NCBI GenBank assembly: GCA_021413865.1
Contig: JAIOPN010000049.1
Location: 62,001 to 126,000, forward strand
Direction of reading: 5' to 3'
Source of the DNA: Planctomycetota bacterium
Lineage (GTDB): Bacteria > Planctomycetota > Phycisphaerae > Phycisphaerales > Phycisphaeraceae
DNA: 64,000 bases
The notes below the pieces were generated by a model. The model was not told the origin of the DNA. It worked only from the letters and a program-made list of their open reading frames with translations, and did no database searches. Positions 40,823-49,062 of the stretch are shown piece after piece (positions within the stretch are counted from its first letter, which is position 1; each line of letters opens with the position of its first letter). A program made the translations under genes and the position numbers.

Positions 40823-42328
40823 TCAAACGCTCATGTCAACGGACCGTCCCGCGGGGACGCGGACGCTCTTGCGGCGCTTGCCGATCTTCAGCACGAGTTG
40901 GATCGGGGAATCGGATTCGACGCACAGGCGGGCCGCGCGGCCGTCGCAGCGCTCACAGATCAGCGAGGCGTGGCCGAGCTTGCCGAGCGAGAGGTTCTCG
41001 ACGCCGAACGCCCCCTTGCGGCGGCGCAATGTCCAGTTCACCGTCGCGGCGGGCACGTCGGCGCGGATGCCGATCACGTTCTCGATGAGCATCGCGATCG
41101 GCCCGAGGCCGGACCAGCCGACGAAATCGGGCTTCACACGGTGGTTGCGGTAAGCGGTCAGGCCCGGCTCGGGCTTCTCGGGGGAGTTGCATTCCCACAG
41201 GGTGTGCGGCGTGGCCTTGCGGAAGGTCGCCTCGAGGCCGGTGAGGTAGCGCACGGCGATGTCATGCGCGAGGTCGCCTTGGCCGACGTGCATCAGGCCG
41301 CGCGTGACCATGTAGTTGGTCGGAGGCCAGACGCCGCCGATCCAATAGGTGCCGCGCTTGTCGTAGTTGGGGTCGTCGGCGGAGAGGCTGGGGACGGGGA
41401 TTGGGCGGCGGAACTCGCGCGGGTTGGTGAGGTGGCCGACGAGTGACTCAACGTGCGCGGGCGTGCAGACGCCGGCGATCATGGGCCAGAACCCCGCCAC
41501 GGTTTTGCTGGGCATGAAGTTCGTCGGGATCATCCGGTCGTGATAGAAGTTGGTGGCGGGGGACCAGAGTTCGTCGTTGATCAACTTAGACAGCGCCTTG
41601 TGCCGCTTGGCCCAGTACGCCGCGCGGGCCTTGTTTTTCATGACCTTGTGCATCAGCGCGAGCAGGCGGAACGAGAGCGCCATCTGGGATGAAAGGTCGA
41701 TCCAGTCGAAGTGTTTGCCCGCCTCCTCGATCCGGGGTGAGCGGGGCGCGTCGTCCATGCCCGAGGAGCCGCCGTCCTCGAAGAAGTAGAGGCGGTAGGT
41801 GTCGCGGGACTGGCCGACCCCTTCCATCGGGCCGTCGGAGGCGCGGCGGCGGCGGTGCGGCGCGTTGAGGCGGTTGGCGTCGATCCACGCCATAAGTTTT
41901 TCGATGCGCCGCACGGCGTGCGGAAAGCGTGAGGCGTCGCCGGTCGCCAGGTAGTGCTCCCACTCGACCCAGGCGAAGAGCGGCGGGTTGATGCGGTTGG
42001 GCCAGGGCTCCTCGCTCGTGGTCATGTCGTAGGTCATGCCGATGTGGCCCTCGGCACTCTGGCGGTCGTAGAAATTGTCCAGGCTCTGCACGCCGGGGAA
42101 CTGGTCCGGGGCGTAGCGGCAGTACATCGCCATGAAGCAGGTGTCCCAGACCCACTGGAAGTTGCGATTGGGGTCCCAAGCGGCGTCCATGTGCGGCCGG
42201 CCGTTGGTGACGCGGACGTTGCGCGCCGCGATCGACCACGCCTTGTGATAGAGCGCGACCCAGCCGGGCTTTTCGTCGAGCACGGGGCGGGGGAGGCGTG
42301 TCAGGTCGATAGCGGGGCGCTGGGGCAT
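40823..42328 (-). CDS. Alpha/alpha-barrel glycoside hydrolase (GH37/GH63-like)
   Basis: This 501-residue protein looks like an (alpha/alpha)6-barrel glycosidase related to trehalases and mannosylglycerate/glucosylglycerate hydrolases. Helical hallmarks include WDPNRNFQWVWDTCFMAMYCRYA (about 52-74), the repeated GVWPPTNYMVTRGL segment (about 348) and HTLWECNSPE (about 390), which carries a probable catalytic Glu. No signal peptide is seen, so it acts inside the cell. It follows the second PhyH gene by 6 bases on the same strand. Whether it degrades a compatible solute such as trehalose or glucosylglycerate is an inference. Confidence 0.72.
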   Translation of the reverse strand: MPQRPAIDLTRLPRPVLDEKPGWVALYHKAWSIAARNVRVTNGRPHMDAAWDPNRNFQWVWDTCFMAMYCRYAPDQFPGVQSLDNFYDRQSAEGHIGMTYDMTTSEEPWPNRINPPLFAWVEWEHYLATGDASRFPHAVRRIEKLMAWIDANRLNAPHRRRRASDGPMEGVGQSRDTYRLYFFEDGGSSGMDDAPRSPRIEEAGKHFDWIDLSSQMALSFRLLALMHKVMKNKARAAYWAKRHKALSKLINDELWSPATNFYHDRMIPTNFMPSKTVAGFWPMIAGVCTPAHVESLVGHLTNPREFRRPIPVPSLSADDPNYDKRGTYWIGGVWPPTNYMVTRGLMHVGQGDLAHDIAVRYLTGLEATFRKATPHTLWECNSPEKPEPGLTAYRNHRVKPDFVGWSGLGPIAMLIENVIGIRADVPAATVNWTLRRRKGAFGVENLSLGKLGHASLICERCDGRAARLCVESDSPIQLVLKIGKRRKSVRVPAGRSVDMSV

Positions 42329-42334
42329 GCCTGT

Positions 42335-43105
42335 TCAATCTTTGACGATGTGCCGGCTGATGTGTTTGCCGCGCTCGGACAGCTTGTTGTACAGGGCGCG
42401 GGGCAGGTGTTTGTCTTCGGCGGGGTGATACCACGGGGCGAAGTAACCGGCGCTGACCATGGGGCGGGTCTGCTTGGAGGTGTTGGCGGTGCCGCCGTGC
42501 CAGCAGCGGACGTCGCGGATGATGGCGGTGCCCGCGGGGGCGCAGACGATGTTTTCCCGCATCCACGTCGGCTCCTCGGCGAGCGAGGGGACCGCGAACC
42601 GGGACCGCTGCGTGCAGGGGATGAAGCGGATCGCGCCGTTCTCCTTCGTGAAGTCCACCGTGGTCCAGTTGATGACGATGAACGGCGCGGGCACGTCCTG
42701 GAAGTTCACCGCCTTCCACGGGTCATTGATGAAGTCGCCCATGTCGGCGTGCAGCGGCTGGATCTCCGCGCCGGGGAGGGAATAATCCCCGCCCGCGCCG
42801 GTGGCGAAGAACTCCGGCGAGCCCCAGATTTTTTCAATGATCGGCAGCGTGGTGGGGAGGTCCAGCAGCATCGCCCACTCGGGGTTCTGCGTCTGGTACC
42901 CGAACGAGTAGCGGTGGTGCCCGCGGTTGCCCTTGCGCTCGGGGTCGGCGTCGGTCTGCTCGCGGATCACCCGCTCTGCACCGGCTGCGGCGAACTTGAG
43001 CTGCTCGGCTGTCAACGTGTTTTTTACACAGACAAAACCGTCGCGATGGAAGACCGTCGCGGCCTTTTCGATGTCGGTCGGTTCGAGGATATCCACCTTC
43101 AACAT
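42335..43105 (-). CDS. Phytanoyl-CoA dioxygenase (PhyH) family protein, copy 2
   Basis: This 256-residue Fe(II)/2-oxoglutarate oxygenase has the triad His119-x-Asp121 (PLHADMG) with distal His203 (RCWHGGTAN), and Arg214 for the co-substrate. It heads the minus-strand run PhyH - glycosidase - enolase - esterase - Gfo/Idh. TAAACT about 35 nt upstream and GGAGAG before the ATG at 43105 give a promoter and ribosome site. It shares little sequence with copy 1 beyond the motif residues, so this is not a recent duplication. Confidence 0.87.
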   Translation of the reverse strand: MLKVDILEPTDIEKAATVFHRDGFVCVKNTLTAEQLKFAAAGAERVIREQTDADPERKGNRGHHRYSFGYQTQNPEWAMLLDLPTTLPIIEKIWGSPEFFATGAGGDYSLPGAEIQPLHADMGDFINDPWKAVNFQDVPAPFIVINWTTVDFTKENGAIRFIPCTQRSRFAVPSLAEEPTWMRENIVCAPAGTAIIRDVRCWHGGTANTSKQTRPMVSAGYFAPWYHPAEDKHLPRALYNKLSERGKHISRHIVKD

Positions 43106-43199
43106 GACGCGCTCTCCGGCTGGGGGTGAAGCGGAGAGTTTACCGGGGAACAGGGGATGTTTCGCGCGGAGGCTAAGCCGCGGGCGGCCGGAGGGGGCG

Positions 43200-44000
43200 T
43201 TACACCACGTCGCCGAACTTGCGGGTGCGCTTGGCGTAGGCGTGCAGGGCCTTGCGCAGCTCCTCGACGGTGAAGTCGGGCCAGCAGACGTCGGCGACGT
43301 AAAGCTCGGCGTAGCTGATCTGCCAGAGCAGGTAGTTCGAGACGCGCATCTCGCCGGCGGTGCGGACCAGCAGGTCCGGGTCGGGCCACCGCGCCGTGTA
43401 GAGGTGCTTGGCGACCGTCTCTTCCGTGATGGCGTCGGGGTCGAGCCGGCCGGACTTCACCTCGGCGGCGATGCCACGGACGGCGTCGGTGATCTCGGTG
43501 CGCGAGCCGTAGTTGATCGCCAGCACCAGCGTCATGCCTGTGTTGCCGGAGGTGATCTCAATGGTTTTGTCCAGCTCGCGGAGAACAGAATCGGACAACC
43601 CCTGCCGCCGGCCGATCTGGGCGAAGCGCACGTTGTTCTCCATCATCGTGCGGCGCTCCTCCTGCAGGTAATCGACGTAGAGCTGCATGAGGAAGTCCAC
43701 CTCGTCGGCGGGGCGTTTCCAGTTCTCGATGGAGAAGCTGTAGAGGGTGAGGACGTCGAGCTCGAGGCGGGCGCACTCGGTGACGATGGCGCGGACGGAC
43801 TTGGCGCCTTCCTGGTGGCCGAACATGCGGGGCTTGCCGCGCTGCTGCGCCCAGCGGCCGTTGCCGTCCATGATGACGGCGATGTGGCGGGGCAGCGACG
43901 CCTTGTCCAGGCCCAGCGCGGCGAAGGCCTCGGCGGTCTGCCGGGCGCGGGTCGCCTGCGCGGCGGCGTCGGGGGTTTGGGTCCGTGAGGTCGATGACAT
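43200..44000 (-). CDS. uppS: Undecaprenyl diphosphate synthase (isoprenyl transferase)
   Basis: UppS builds the C55 lipid carrier for peptidoglycan and other glycan synthesis by adding isopentenyl units in cis to farnesyl diphosphate. The 266-residue protein has HIAVIMDGNGRWAQQRG with the catalytic Asp at residue 45. YSFSIENWKRP follows near 95. RTAGEMRVSNYLLWQISYAELYV is near 215, with FTVEELRKALHAYAKR at the end. An N-terminal ~38 residues is an Ala/Thr-rich extension. It lies 27 bases after purA on the same strand. Confidence 0.94.
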   Translation of the reverse strand: MSSTSRTQTPDAAAQATRARQTAEAFAALGLDKASLPRHIAVIMDGNGRWAQQRGKPRMFGHQEGAKSVRAIVTECARLELDVLTLYSFSIENWKRPADEVDFLMQLYVDYLQEERRTMMENNVRFAQIGRRQGLSDSVLRELDKTIEITSGNTGMTLVLAINYGSRTEITDAVRGIAAEVKSGRLDPDAITEETVAKHLYTARWPDPDLLVRTAGEMRVSNYLLWQISYAELYVADVCWPDFTVEELRKALHAYAKRTRKFGDVV

Positions 44001-44027
44001 CGGGCGTGGCTCGTGCGGATCGGCGGC

Positions 44028-45422
44028 TTAGCGGATCAGCGTCTGATCGCGGCGGGGGCCGACGCTGATGATAGTCACGGGAACCCCGACGTGTTTCTCG
44101 ATGAGCTTCACATAATCGTGCGCCTGCGCGGGCAGGTCGGCGAAGCGGCGGCACTCGCTGACGGGCGTGACGAAGCCGGGCAGGTCCACATAGACCGGTT
44201 CGACCCTGACGAGGACCTCGGCGTCGGCGGGGAAGGCGGTGAGGAGCTTGCCGTTGTGGCGGTAGGCGGTGCAGACGCGGAGCTTCTCGTGGCCCGAGAG
44301 CACGTCCAGCAGCATCAGGCCGATGCCCGTCGCGCCGCTGAGCATGGCGGAGTACTTGACGGCGACTAGGTCGAGCCAGCCGCAGCGGCGGGGGCGTCCG
44401 GTGGTGGTGCCGTACTCACGGCCGACCTCGCGGATGCGGTCGCCCGTGGCGTCCTTCAATTCGGTGGGCATGGGCCCGCCGCCGACGCGCGTCGAGTAGG
44501 CCTTCATAATGCCGACGATGTTGGTCACCTTGTGCCCGGGCACACCCGTGCCGGTGTGCACGCCCAGCGAGGAGCAGTTGGAGGAGGTGACGAAGGGGTA
44601 CGTGCCGTGGTCTATGTCGAGCAGCGTCGCGTTGGCGCCCTCGAAGAGGAGGGACCGGCCGCCGGACATGGAGTCGTGCAGGAGCTGCGTGGTGTCACAG
44701 ATGTGCTCGCGCAGGGCGGCGCCGTATCCGGCGTAGGTCTTGGCGAGTTCGTCCGCGTCGAGTGGCTGGAACGGCTGGCCGCATTCAGCCGCCAGCGCGG
44801 CGAGCACGGCGTTTTTCACGCGCACGATGTGCGGCAGCTTCGCCGCCAAGTGGTCGGGGCGGAGCAGCTCGCCCATGCGGACGGCGGTGGTGCGCATGGC
44901 CTTGTCGGCGTAACAGGGGCCGATGCCACGGCCGGTCGTGCCGATCTTCTGCCCGTCGCCATGCGACTTGCTGATGGCGGCTTCGAGGAGTGCGTCTTCG
45001 AGCTTGTGATAGGGGAAGACCGCGTGGGCGCGGTCGCTGATGCGGAGGTTGGCGCCGATGGCGACACCGCGCTTGCGCAGGCCGTCGATCTCGCCCAGCA
45101 GCGTGCCCGGGTCGATGACCACGCCATTGCCCAGCACGTTGAGTTTGTCGGGGTTGAGGATGCCCGAGGGGATGAGGTGGAGGGCGTAGCGTTCGCTGCC
45201 GACCTGGACGCTGTGGCCGGCGTTGGCGCCGCCGTTATAGCGGACGATCAGGTCGTAGCGGCGGGAGAGCAGGTCAACGATCTTGCCCTTGCCCTCGTCG
45301 CCCCATTGCAGGCCGACCACGGCACAGTGCCCCTTGCCCAGGGGCAGGTCGCGCACCAGCGCGGCGACGGAGGCTTCATCGTTCGGGGCGGGCACGGTCG
45401 TGGCGGAACCTGTCGGCGTCAT
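44028..45422 (-). CDS. purA: Adenylosuccinate synthetase
   Basis: PurA joins IMP and aspartate with GTP in AMP synthesis. The P-loop-like WGDEGKGKIVDLL lies near residue 40, followed by NGGANAGHSV with the catalytic His. GRGIGPCYADKAMR, TGVPGHKVTNIVGIMKAYSTRVGGGPMPTEL and TTTGRPRRCGWLDLV follow in the normal order. The ATG at 45422 (464 residues) is chosen over the ATG four codons upstream, because GGGAG lies 5 nt before it. TACAAT at 45460-45465 is the likely -10. Confidence 0.95.
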   Translation of the reverse strand: MTPTGSATTVPAPNDEASVAALVRDLPLGKGHCAVVGLQWGDEGKGKIVDLLSRRYDLIVRYNGGANAGHSVQVGSERYALHLIPSGILNPDKLNVLGNGVVIDPGTLLGEIDGLRKRGVAIGANLRISDRAHAVFPYHKLEDALLEAAISKSHGDGQKIGTTGRGIGPCYADKAMRTTAVRMGELLRPDHLAAKLPHIVRVKNAVLAALAAECGQPFQPLDADELAKTYAGYGAALREHICDTTQLLHDSMSGGRSLLFEGANATLLDIDHGTYPFVTSSNCSSLGVHTGTGVPGHKVTNIVGIMKAYSTRVGGGPMPTELKDATGDRIREVGREYGTTTGRPRRCGWLDLVAVKYSAMLSGATGIGLMLLDVLSGHEKLRVCTAYRHNGKLLTAFPADAEVLVRVEPVYVDLPGFVTPVSECRRFADLPAQAHDYVKLIEKHVGVPVTIISVGPRRDQTLIR

Positions 45423-45459
45423 CACTGCTCCCATGGCTGAGGTCGGGGCGAACCGAACA

Positions 45460-45465
45460 ATTGTA
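45460..45465 (-). promoter_or_regulatory. -10 hexamer of purA-uppS
   Basis: TACAAT on the minus strand would start transcription near 45453, giving a leader of about 30 nt that contains GGGAG before the ATG at 45422. Confidence 0.5.
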
Positions 45466-45594
45466 ACAAGTCGGGTATGTGGTACACGGCGTGTGGTGCG
45501 TGAAAAAGCGGGTGGTTTCCCGGCACGCCACGCACCAGGCGCAGCATAATTTGCTTCTTACGACACCGATTTCCGTTTTTGGGCATTCCCGTCT

Positions 45595-45600
45595 TACAAT
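45595..45600 (+). promoter_or_regulatory. -10 hexamer of the Rrf2 gene
   Basis: TACAAT, 58 nt before the ATG at 45659. No clear -35 is seen. Rrf2 proteins often repress their own promoters, so an operator may overlap here. Confidence 0.45.
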
Positions 45601-45658
45601 GGGTCCGCGTCGGTTTTCCCTTTGCCCAATTCCGGGTCTTTCCACGGGGTGTTGATCG

Positions 45659-46147
45659 ATGATCTATTCCAGGGCCTGTTCGTACGCCATCCGCGCCATG
45701 TCCCGGCTGGCGATGCTGCGGCCCGAGGGTTACGTCCTCCTGGAAGAGCTCTGCGAGGGCACCGACCTGCCCAAGCATTTTGTGGCCAAGATTTTCCAGG
45801 AGCTGGTCCGACGGGGCCTGCTCTCCAGCGCCAAGGGGCGGGGCGGCGGCTTCGCCCTGTCACGCGCGCCGGCGAAGATCACGCTCTATGACATCGTGGC
45901 CGCGGTCGATGGCGTTGAAGAGCTGGACCACTGCGTTGTCGGCATGGCGAGGTGCGACGACGAGCAGCCCTGCCCGCAGCACGATCAGTGGAAGGCCGTC
46001 CGCAACCAGCTCCGCAGGTTCCTCGCGGAGACCACGCTCGAACGCATGAGCACCACCCTCCACAAAAAACTGGAGTTGATGGGCGGCCCCGTCCCCGTTC
46101 TCAAGCACAAGTCCAAGCCCATGCCCCTGGCCGGCGACGAGGCATGA
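45659..46147 (+). CDS. Rrf2 family regulator with probable Fe-S cluster
   Basis: This 162-residue protein has the Rrf2 winged-helix fold: YACSYAIRAMSRLA-like helix, PKHFVAKIFQELVRRGLLSSAKGRGGGFAL for the recognition helix and wing. The cluster motif is Cys92-x6-Cys99-x5-Cys105 with His108, close to IscR (Cys-x5-Cys-x5-Cys and a His three residues after the last Cys). It probably binds a [2Fe-2S] or [4Fe-4S] cluster and senses iron, oxygen or nitric oxide. No isc/suf gene is adjacent, and the downstream gene is a 2-oxoglutarate oxygenase. The extended C-terminus after residue 120 is basic. Confidence 0.9.
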   Translation: MIYSRACSYAIRAMSRLAMLRPEGYVLLEELCEGTDLPKHFVAKIFQELVRRGLLSSAKGRGGGFALSRAPAKITLYDIVAAVDGVEELDHCVVGMARCDDEQPCPQHDQWKAVRNQLRRFLAETTLERMSTTLHKKLELMGGPVPVLKHKSKPMPLAGDEA

Positions 46148-46192
46148 CACGGGCCGCGTGACCGTAAAATACAAGACGGATTGGATCAACCC

Positions 46193-46990
46193 ATGCGCCT
46201 CACCAAGAAGCAACTGCGGCACTACAACGAGAAGGGCTGGCTCGTCGTCAACGGCGTCTTCACGGCGGAGCAGGTGGAGCGAGTCGCTTCCGTCGCGCTC
46301 GAACAGGCCAACAAGACCATCGCACCCGACGCCGGAACCTACGCACTCGACCGCGCCCCCGACGGCACGCTCATCGGCCCGCGCAAGCTCAACAGACCCT
46401 TCGAGAGCAACCCACAGGTCTATGGCGGGCTTATCTTCGACAGCCCCATGCCCGACCTCATCGAGCAGCTCACCGGCGCGCCGCCGCTGCTCTTCACCGA
46501 CCAGATCTTCTTCAAGCCCCCGCACCACGGCTCGCCCAAGGCCTACCACCAGGACAACGGCTACTTCCTCATGCACCCCGACGGCCACGTCATCACCGCA
46601 TGGATCGCCATGGACGACGTGGACGAGGAGAATGGATGTCTCCGCTATATCGACGGCTCCCAACTGGGCGAGATACTTCCCTGCGCGGCCATCCCCGGCC
46701 GTGAGCACGACCTCACGCCCGACCCGGCGCTCATCGACCTGTCGAAGGAGTCGCTGGCCATCGTGAAGAAGGGGGGAGTCGTGTTCCACCACTCCAAGGC
46801 GCTGCACTGCTCGGGCGAAAACCGCTCGCCGCGCTGGCGGCGCGGCTACGCCACGCACTGGGTCGCCGCGGACGTGACCTGCGAGACCGACCTGCTCAAG
46901 ACCGGCTACTACAAACGCCCGGAACTCTTCGCCGATCTCTCCGGCCGCGCGGCCCTCGTCCGCGAGTTGCCCGAGTCGGTCACCAAGTAA
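46193..46990 (+). CDS. Phytanoyl-CoA dioxygenase (PhyH) family protein, copy 3
   Basis: This 265-residue Fe(II)/2-oxoglutarate oxygenase has the triad His119-x-Asp121 (YHQDNGYF) and distal His205 (KALHCSGEN), with Arg near 214. Among the three copies it is the one closest to typical bacterial PhyH. It opens a plus-strand group with the aldo/keto reductase and ankyrin genes. The ATG at 46193 is used; a TTG four codons upstream is an alternative. TAAAAT at 46165-46170 may be its -10. Confidence 0.87.
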   Translation: MRLTKKQLRHYNEKGWLVVNGVFTAEQVERVASVALEQANKTIAPDAGTYALDRAPDGTLIGPRKLNRPFESNPQVYGGLIFDSPMPDLIEQLTGAPPLLFTDQIFFKPPHHGSPKAYHQDNGYFLMHPDGHVITAWIAMDDVDEENGCLRYIDGSQLGEILPCAAIPGREHDLTPDPALIDLSKESLAIVKKGGVVFHHSKALHCSGENRSPRWRRGYATHWVAADVTCETDLLKTGYYKRPELFADLSGRAALVRELPESVTK

Positions 46991-47045
46991 TTCTTCTCCT
47001 CAGCCGCTCGCGGCTTAGCGTCTTGCCCCCGAGACCCTCCCCATC

Positions 47046-48026
47046 ATGAAAAAACGCACCCTCGGCCGCACAGGCCTCTCCGTCACCGAACTTTCCCTGG
47101 GCGGCCTTTTCGTCTCGCGCTACGGCGGCGAGTACGAGCAGGGCAAGGCGGCGATCCTCCGCGCCCTGTCGCACGGCATAAACTACGTCGATACCGCGCC
47201 CGGTTACGGCGACAGCGAGGAGGTCATCGGCAGGGCGCTCGAGGGCGTTACCACGCCGCTCATTTTCTCCACCAAGCTCGGCGGCAGGCCCACGCCTTTC
47301 GAGCCGCGCAACAAGGCGCACCTCGTCGCGTCGATTGAGACCAGCCTCAAGCTCCTCAAACGCGACGCGGTGGACATGCTCATGATCCACGAGCCCGACC
47401 GGCCCGGGCAGTACGACTGGTGGACGGACTGGGACAACGCCGACGGCCCGGTGATGGAGGTGCTGGGCGACCTGAAAAAACAGGGCCTCGTCAGGTTCCT
47501 GGGCCTGGGCGGCACGACGGTTTATGAATTGGCGAAGTTCTGCCGCACGGGGAAATTCGACGTCGTCCTCACCGCGTTCAACTACAGCCTGCTCTACCGC
47601 GAGGCGGCCGTTGACGTGATCCCCGCCGCGAAGGAGCAGAACATGGGCATCGTGATCGGCTCGCCGCTGCAGCAGGGCACGCTCGCCAAGCGGCACGACC
47701 TCGACAAGGCCAAATGGCTCAGCAAGCCGCGGCGGGCGCAGTTCGACGCGCTCTACAAACTGCTCGACGAGGTGGAGATCCCGTTGCCGGAGTTGGGCCT
47801 GCGATTTGTCCTGTCGAATCCGGACATCTCGACAGTTTTGATGGGCCCGCGCTCCGCCGCCGAGGTGGACGCCAACGTCGCCGCGGCGCAGAAGGGCCCG
47901 CTGCCGGCGGACCTGCTCGCGAAAATCGATCGGATCGCCGCGATGGTCCCGTTCCGCCCGTGCGAGGAGCCGTTCAGCCTGCCGTGGTGGGGCAACTACC
48001 GCGGCCCGGCGATCGCGGGCCATTGA
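47046..48026 (+). CDS. Aldo/keto reductase
   Basis: This 326-residue NADPH-dependent TIM-barrel reductase has the full catalytic tetrad: Asp49 and Tyr54 (VDTAPGYGDSEE), Lys77 (FSTKLGG) and His115 (LMIHEPD). The sequence is nearest to L-fucose/D-threo-aldose dehydrogenase-like AKRs. It follows the third PhyH gene by 55 bases and precedes the ankyrin gene by 7, so they form one transcript unit. A joint role in oxidising or reducing a sugar-derived compound is plausible but unproven. Confidence 0.9.
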   Translation: MKKRTLGRTGLSVTELSLGGLFVSRYGGEYEQGKAAILRALSHGINYVDTAPGYGDSEEVIGRALEGVTTPLIFSTKLGGRPTPFEPRNKAHLVASIETSLKLLKRDAVDMLMIHEPDRPGQYDWWTDWDNADGPVMEVLGDLKKQGLVRFLGLGGTTVYELAKFCRTGKFDVVLTAFNYSLLYREAAVDVIPAAKEQNMGIVIGSPLQQGTLAKRHDLDKAKWLSKPRRAQFDALYKLLDEVEIPLPELGLRFVLSNPDISTVLMGPRSAAEVDANVAAAQKGPLPADLLAKIDRIAAMVPFRPCEEPFSLPWWGNYRGPAIAGH

Positions 48027-48033
48027 GGCCGTG

Positions 48034-49059
48034 ATGGTGAGTGAAAGCGCAAAACTTCTGAGGGAGGCGATCGACGCCGACGACGTGGAGGGCGTGAAGC
48101 GACTGATCTCCGCGCAGCCCGGGCTCGTGCGCGAGCACGTCCTCTGGCAGGAACCGCACTACAAGAAGCAGCGCCCGCTCACCTACGCCGCGCAAGCCGG
48201 GCGGGCGAAAATCGTGGCGCTGTTGTTGGAGGCCGGCGCCGACCCGCGCGAGGACGGCAACCTGCCGATGGCCCGCGCCTCGCTCAACGCCCGCAACATC
48301 CCCGTCCTCGAACTCCTCGTCGCCCACGGTGCGGATGTGAACGCGCAGGCGTACAACTGGGGCCCGATCATCACCCACCCGTGCGAGTCGCTCAACGTGG
48401 CGGGCATCCGCTGGCTGCTCGAGCACGGGGCCGATCCCAATCTCCGTTTCCCGGGTCAGTCGTTCGACGGCTCGCCGCTCGACCTGGTCCTGGGCACCTA
48501 CGGCCGGTCGCCGGATTTCCACTCCTGCGTCAACCTGCTCGTCGAGGCGGGCGGGAAGAGCAAATACCCCGACGGCCCGGCGATGGACATCCATCGCGGC
48601 CGGCTGGACCTTTTAGAACGGCGACTCGACGCCGCCCCGTCGCTCGTGCACCGCCGGTTCCCCGAACTCGACTACGGCACGACGGCCCATCGCGGGCTCA
48701 CGCTGAGCGGCGCGACGCTGCTGCACGTCGCGGCGGAATACGGCGACGTTGAGGCGGCCAGGCTGCTGCTGGACCGCGGGGCCAACGTGAACGCGCGGGC
48801 GGGAGATGGAAACCCGACCGGCCAGACGCCGATCTTCCACGCCGTGACGCAATACTTTAACTGGGGCCTGCCCGTCGCCGAATATCTCATCGGGCGCGGC
48901 GCGGACCTGACCATTCGCGCAACGCTGGCGGGCGATTACGAAAAGCCGGGCGAGGTGATCGAGTGCACGCCGCTGGGCTACGCGCTGCGTTACCCGCCCA
49001 GTGGGGCGTTCGAGAACAAGGCGATCGACCTGCTGCGCTCGCGCGGCGCGCCGGAGTAG
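48034..49059 (+). CDS. Ankyrin-repeat protein
   Basis: This 341-residue cytoplasmic protein is built from about seven ankyrin repeats. Clear ones are RPLTYAAQAGRAKIVALLLEAGADPRED, NIPVLELLVAHGADVNAQ, AGIRWLLEHGADPNLR and TLLHVAAEYGDVEAARLLLDRGANVNAR. Repeats mediate protein contacts and no catalytic domain is attached. The ATG at 48034 directly follows an in-frame GTG. Tight linkage (7 bases) to the aldo/keto reductase suggests it binds that enzyme or a partner in the same pathway. Its stop is 3 bases from the convergent serA stop. Confidence 0.85.
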   Translation: MVSESAKLLREAIDADDVEGVKRLISAQPGLVREHVLWQEPHYKKQRPLTYAAQAGRAKIVALLLEAGADPREDGNLPMARASLNARNIPVLELLVAHGADVNAQAYNWGPIITHPCESLNVAGIRWLLEHGADPNLRFPGQSFDGSPLDLVLGTYGRSPDFHSCVNLLVEAGGKSKYPDGPAMDIHRGRLDLLERRLDAAPSLVHRRFPELDYGTTAHRGLTLSGATLLHVAAEYGDVEAARLLLDRGANVNARAGDGNPTGQTPIFHAVTQYFNWGLPVAEYLIGRGADLTIRATLAGDYEKPGEVIECTPLGYALRYPPSGAFENKAIDLLRSRGAPE

Positions 49060-49062
49060 CAC

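Noticed and set aside
48034-49059. Ankyrin protein as a secreted host-interaction effector
   Set aside because: No signal peptide or secretion context; it sits in a metabolic gene group.
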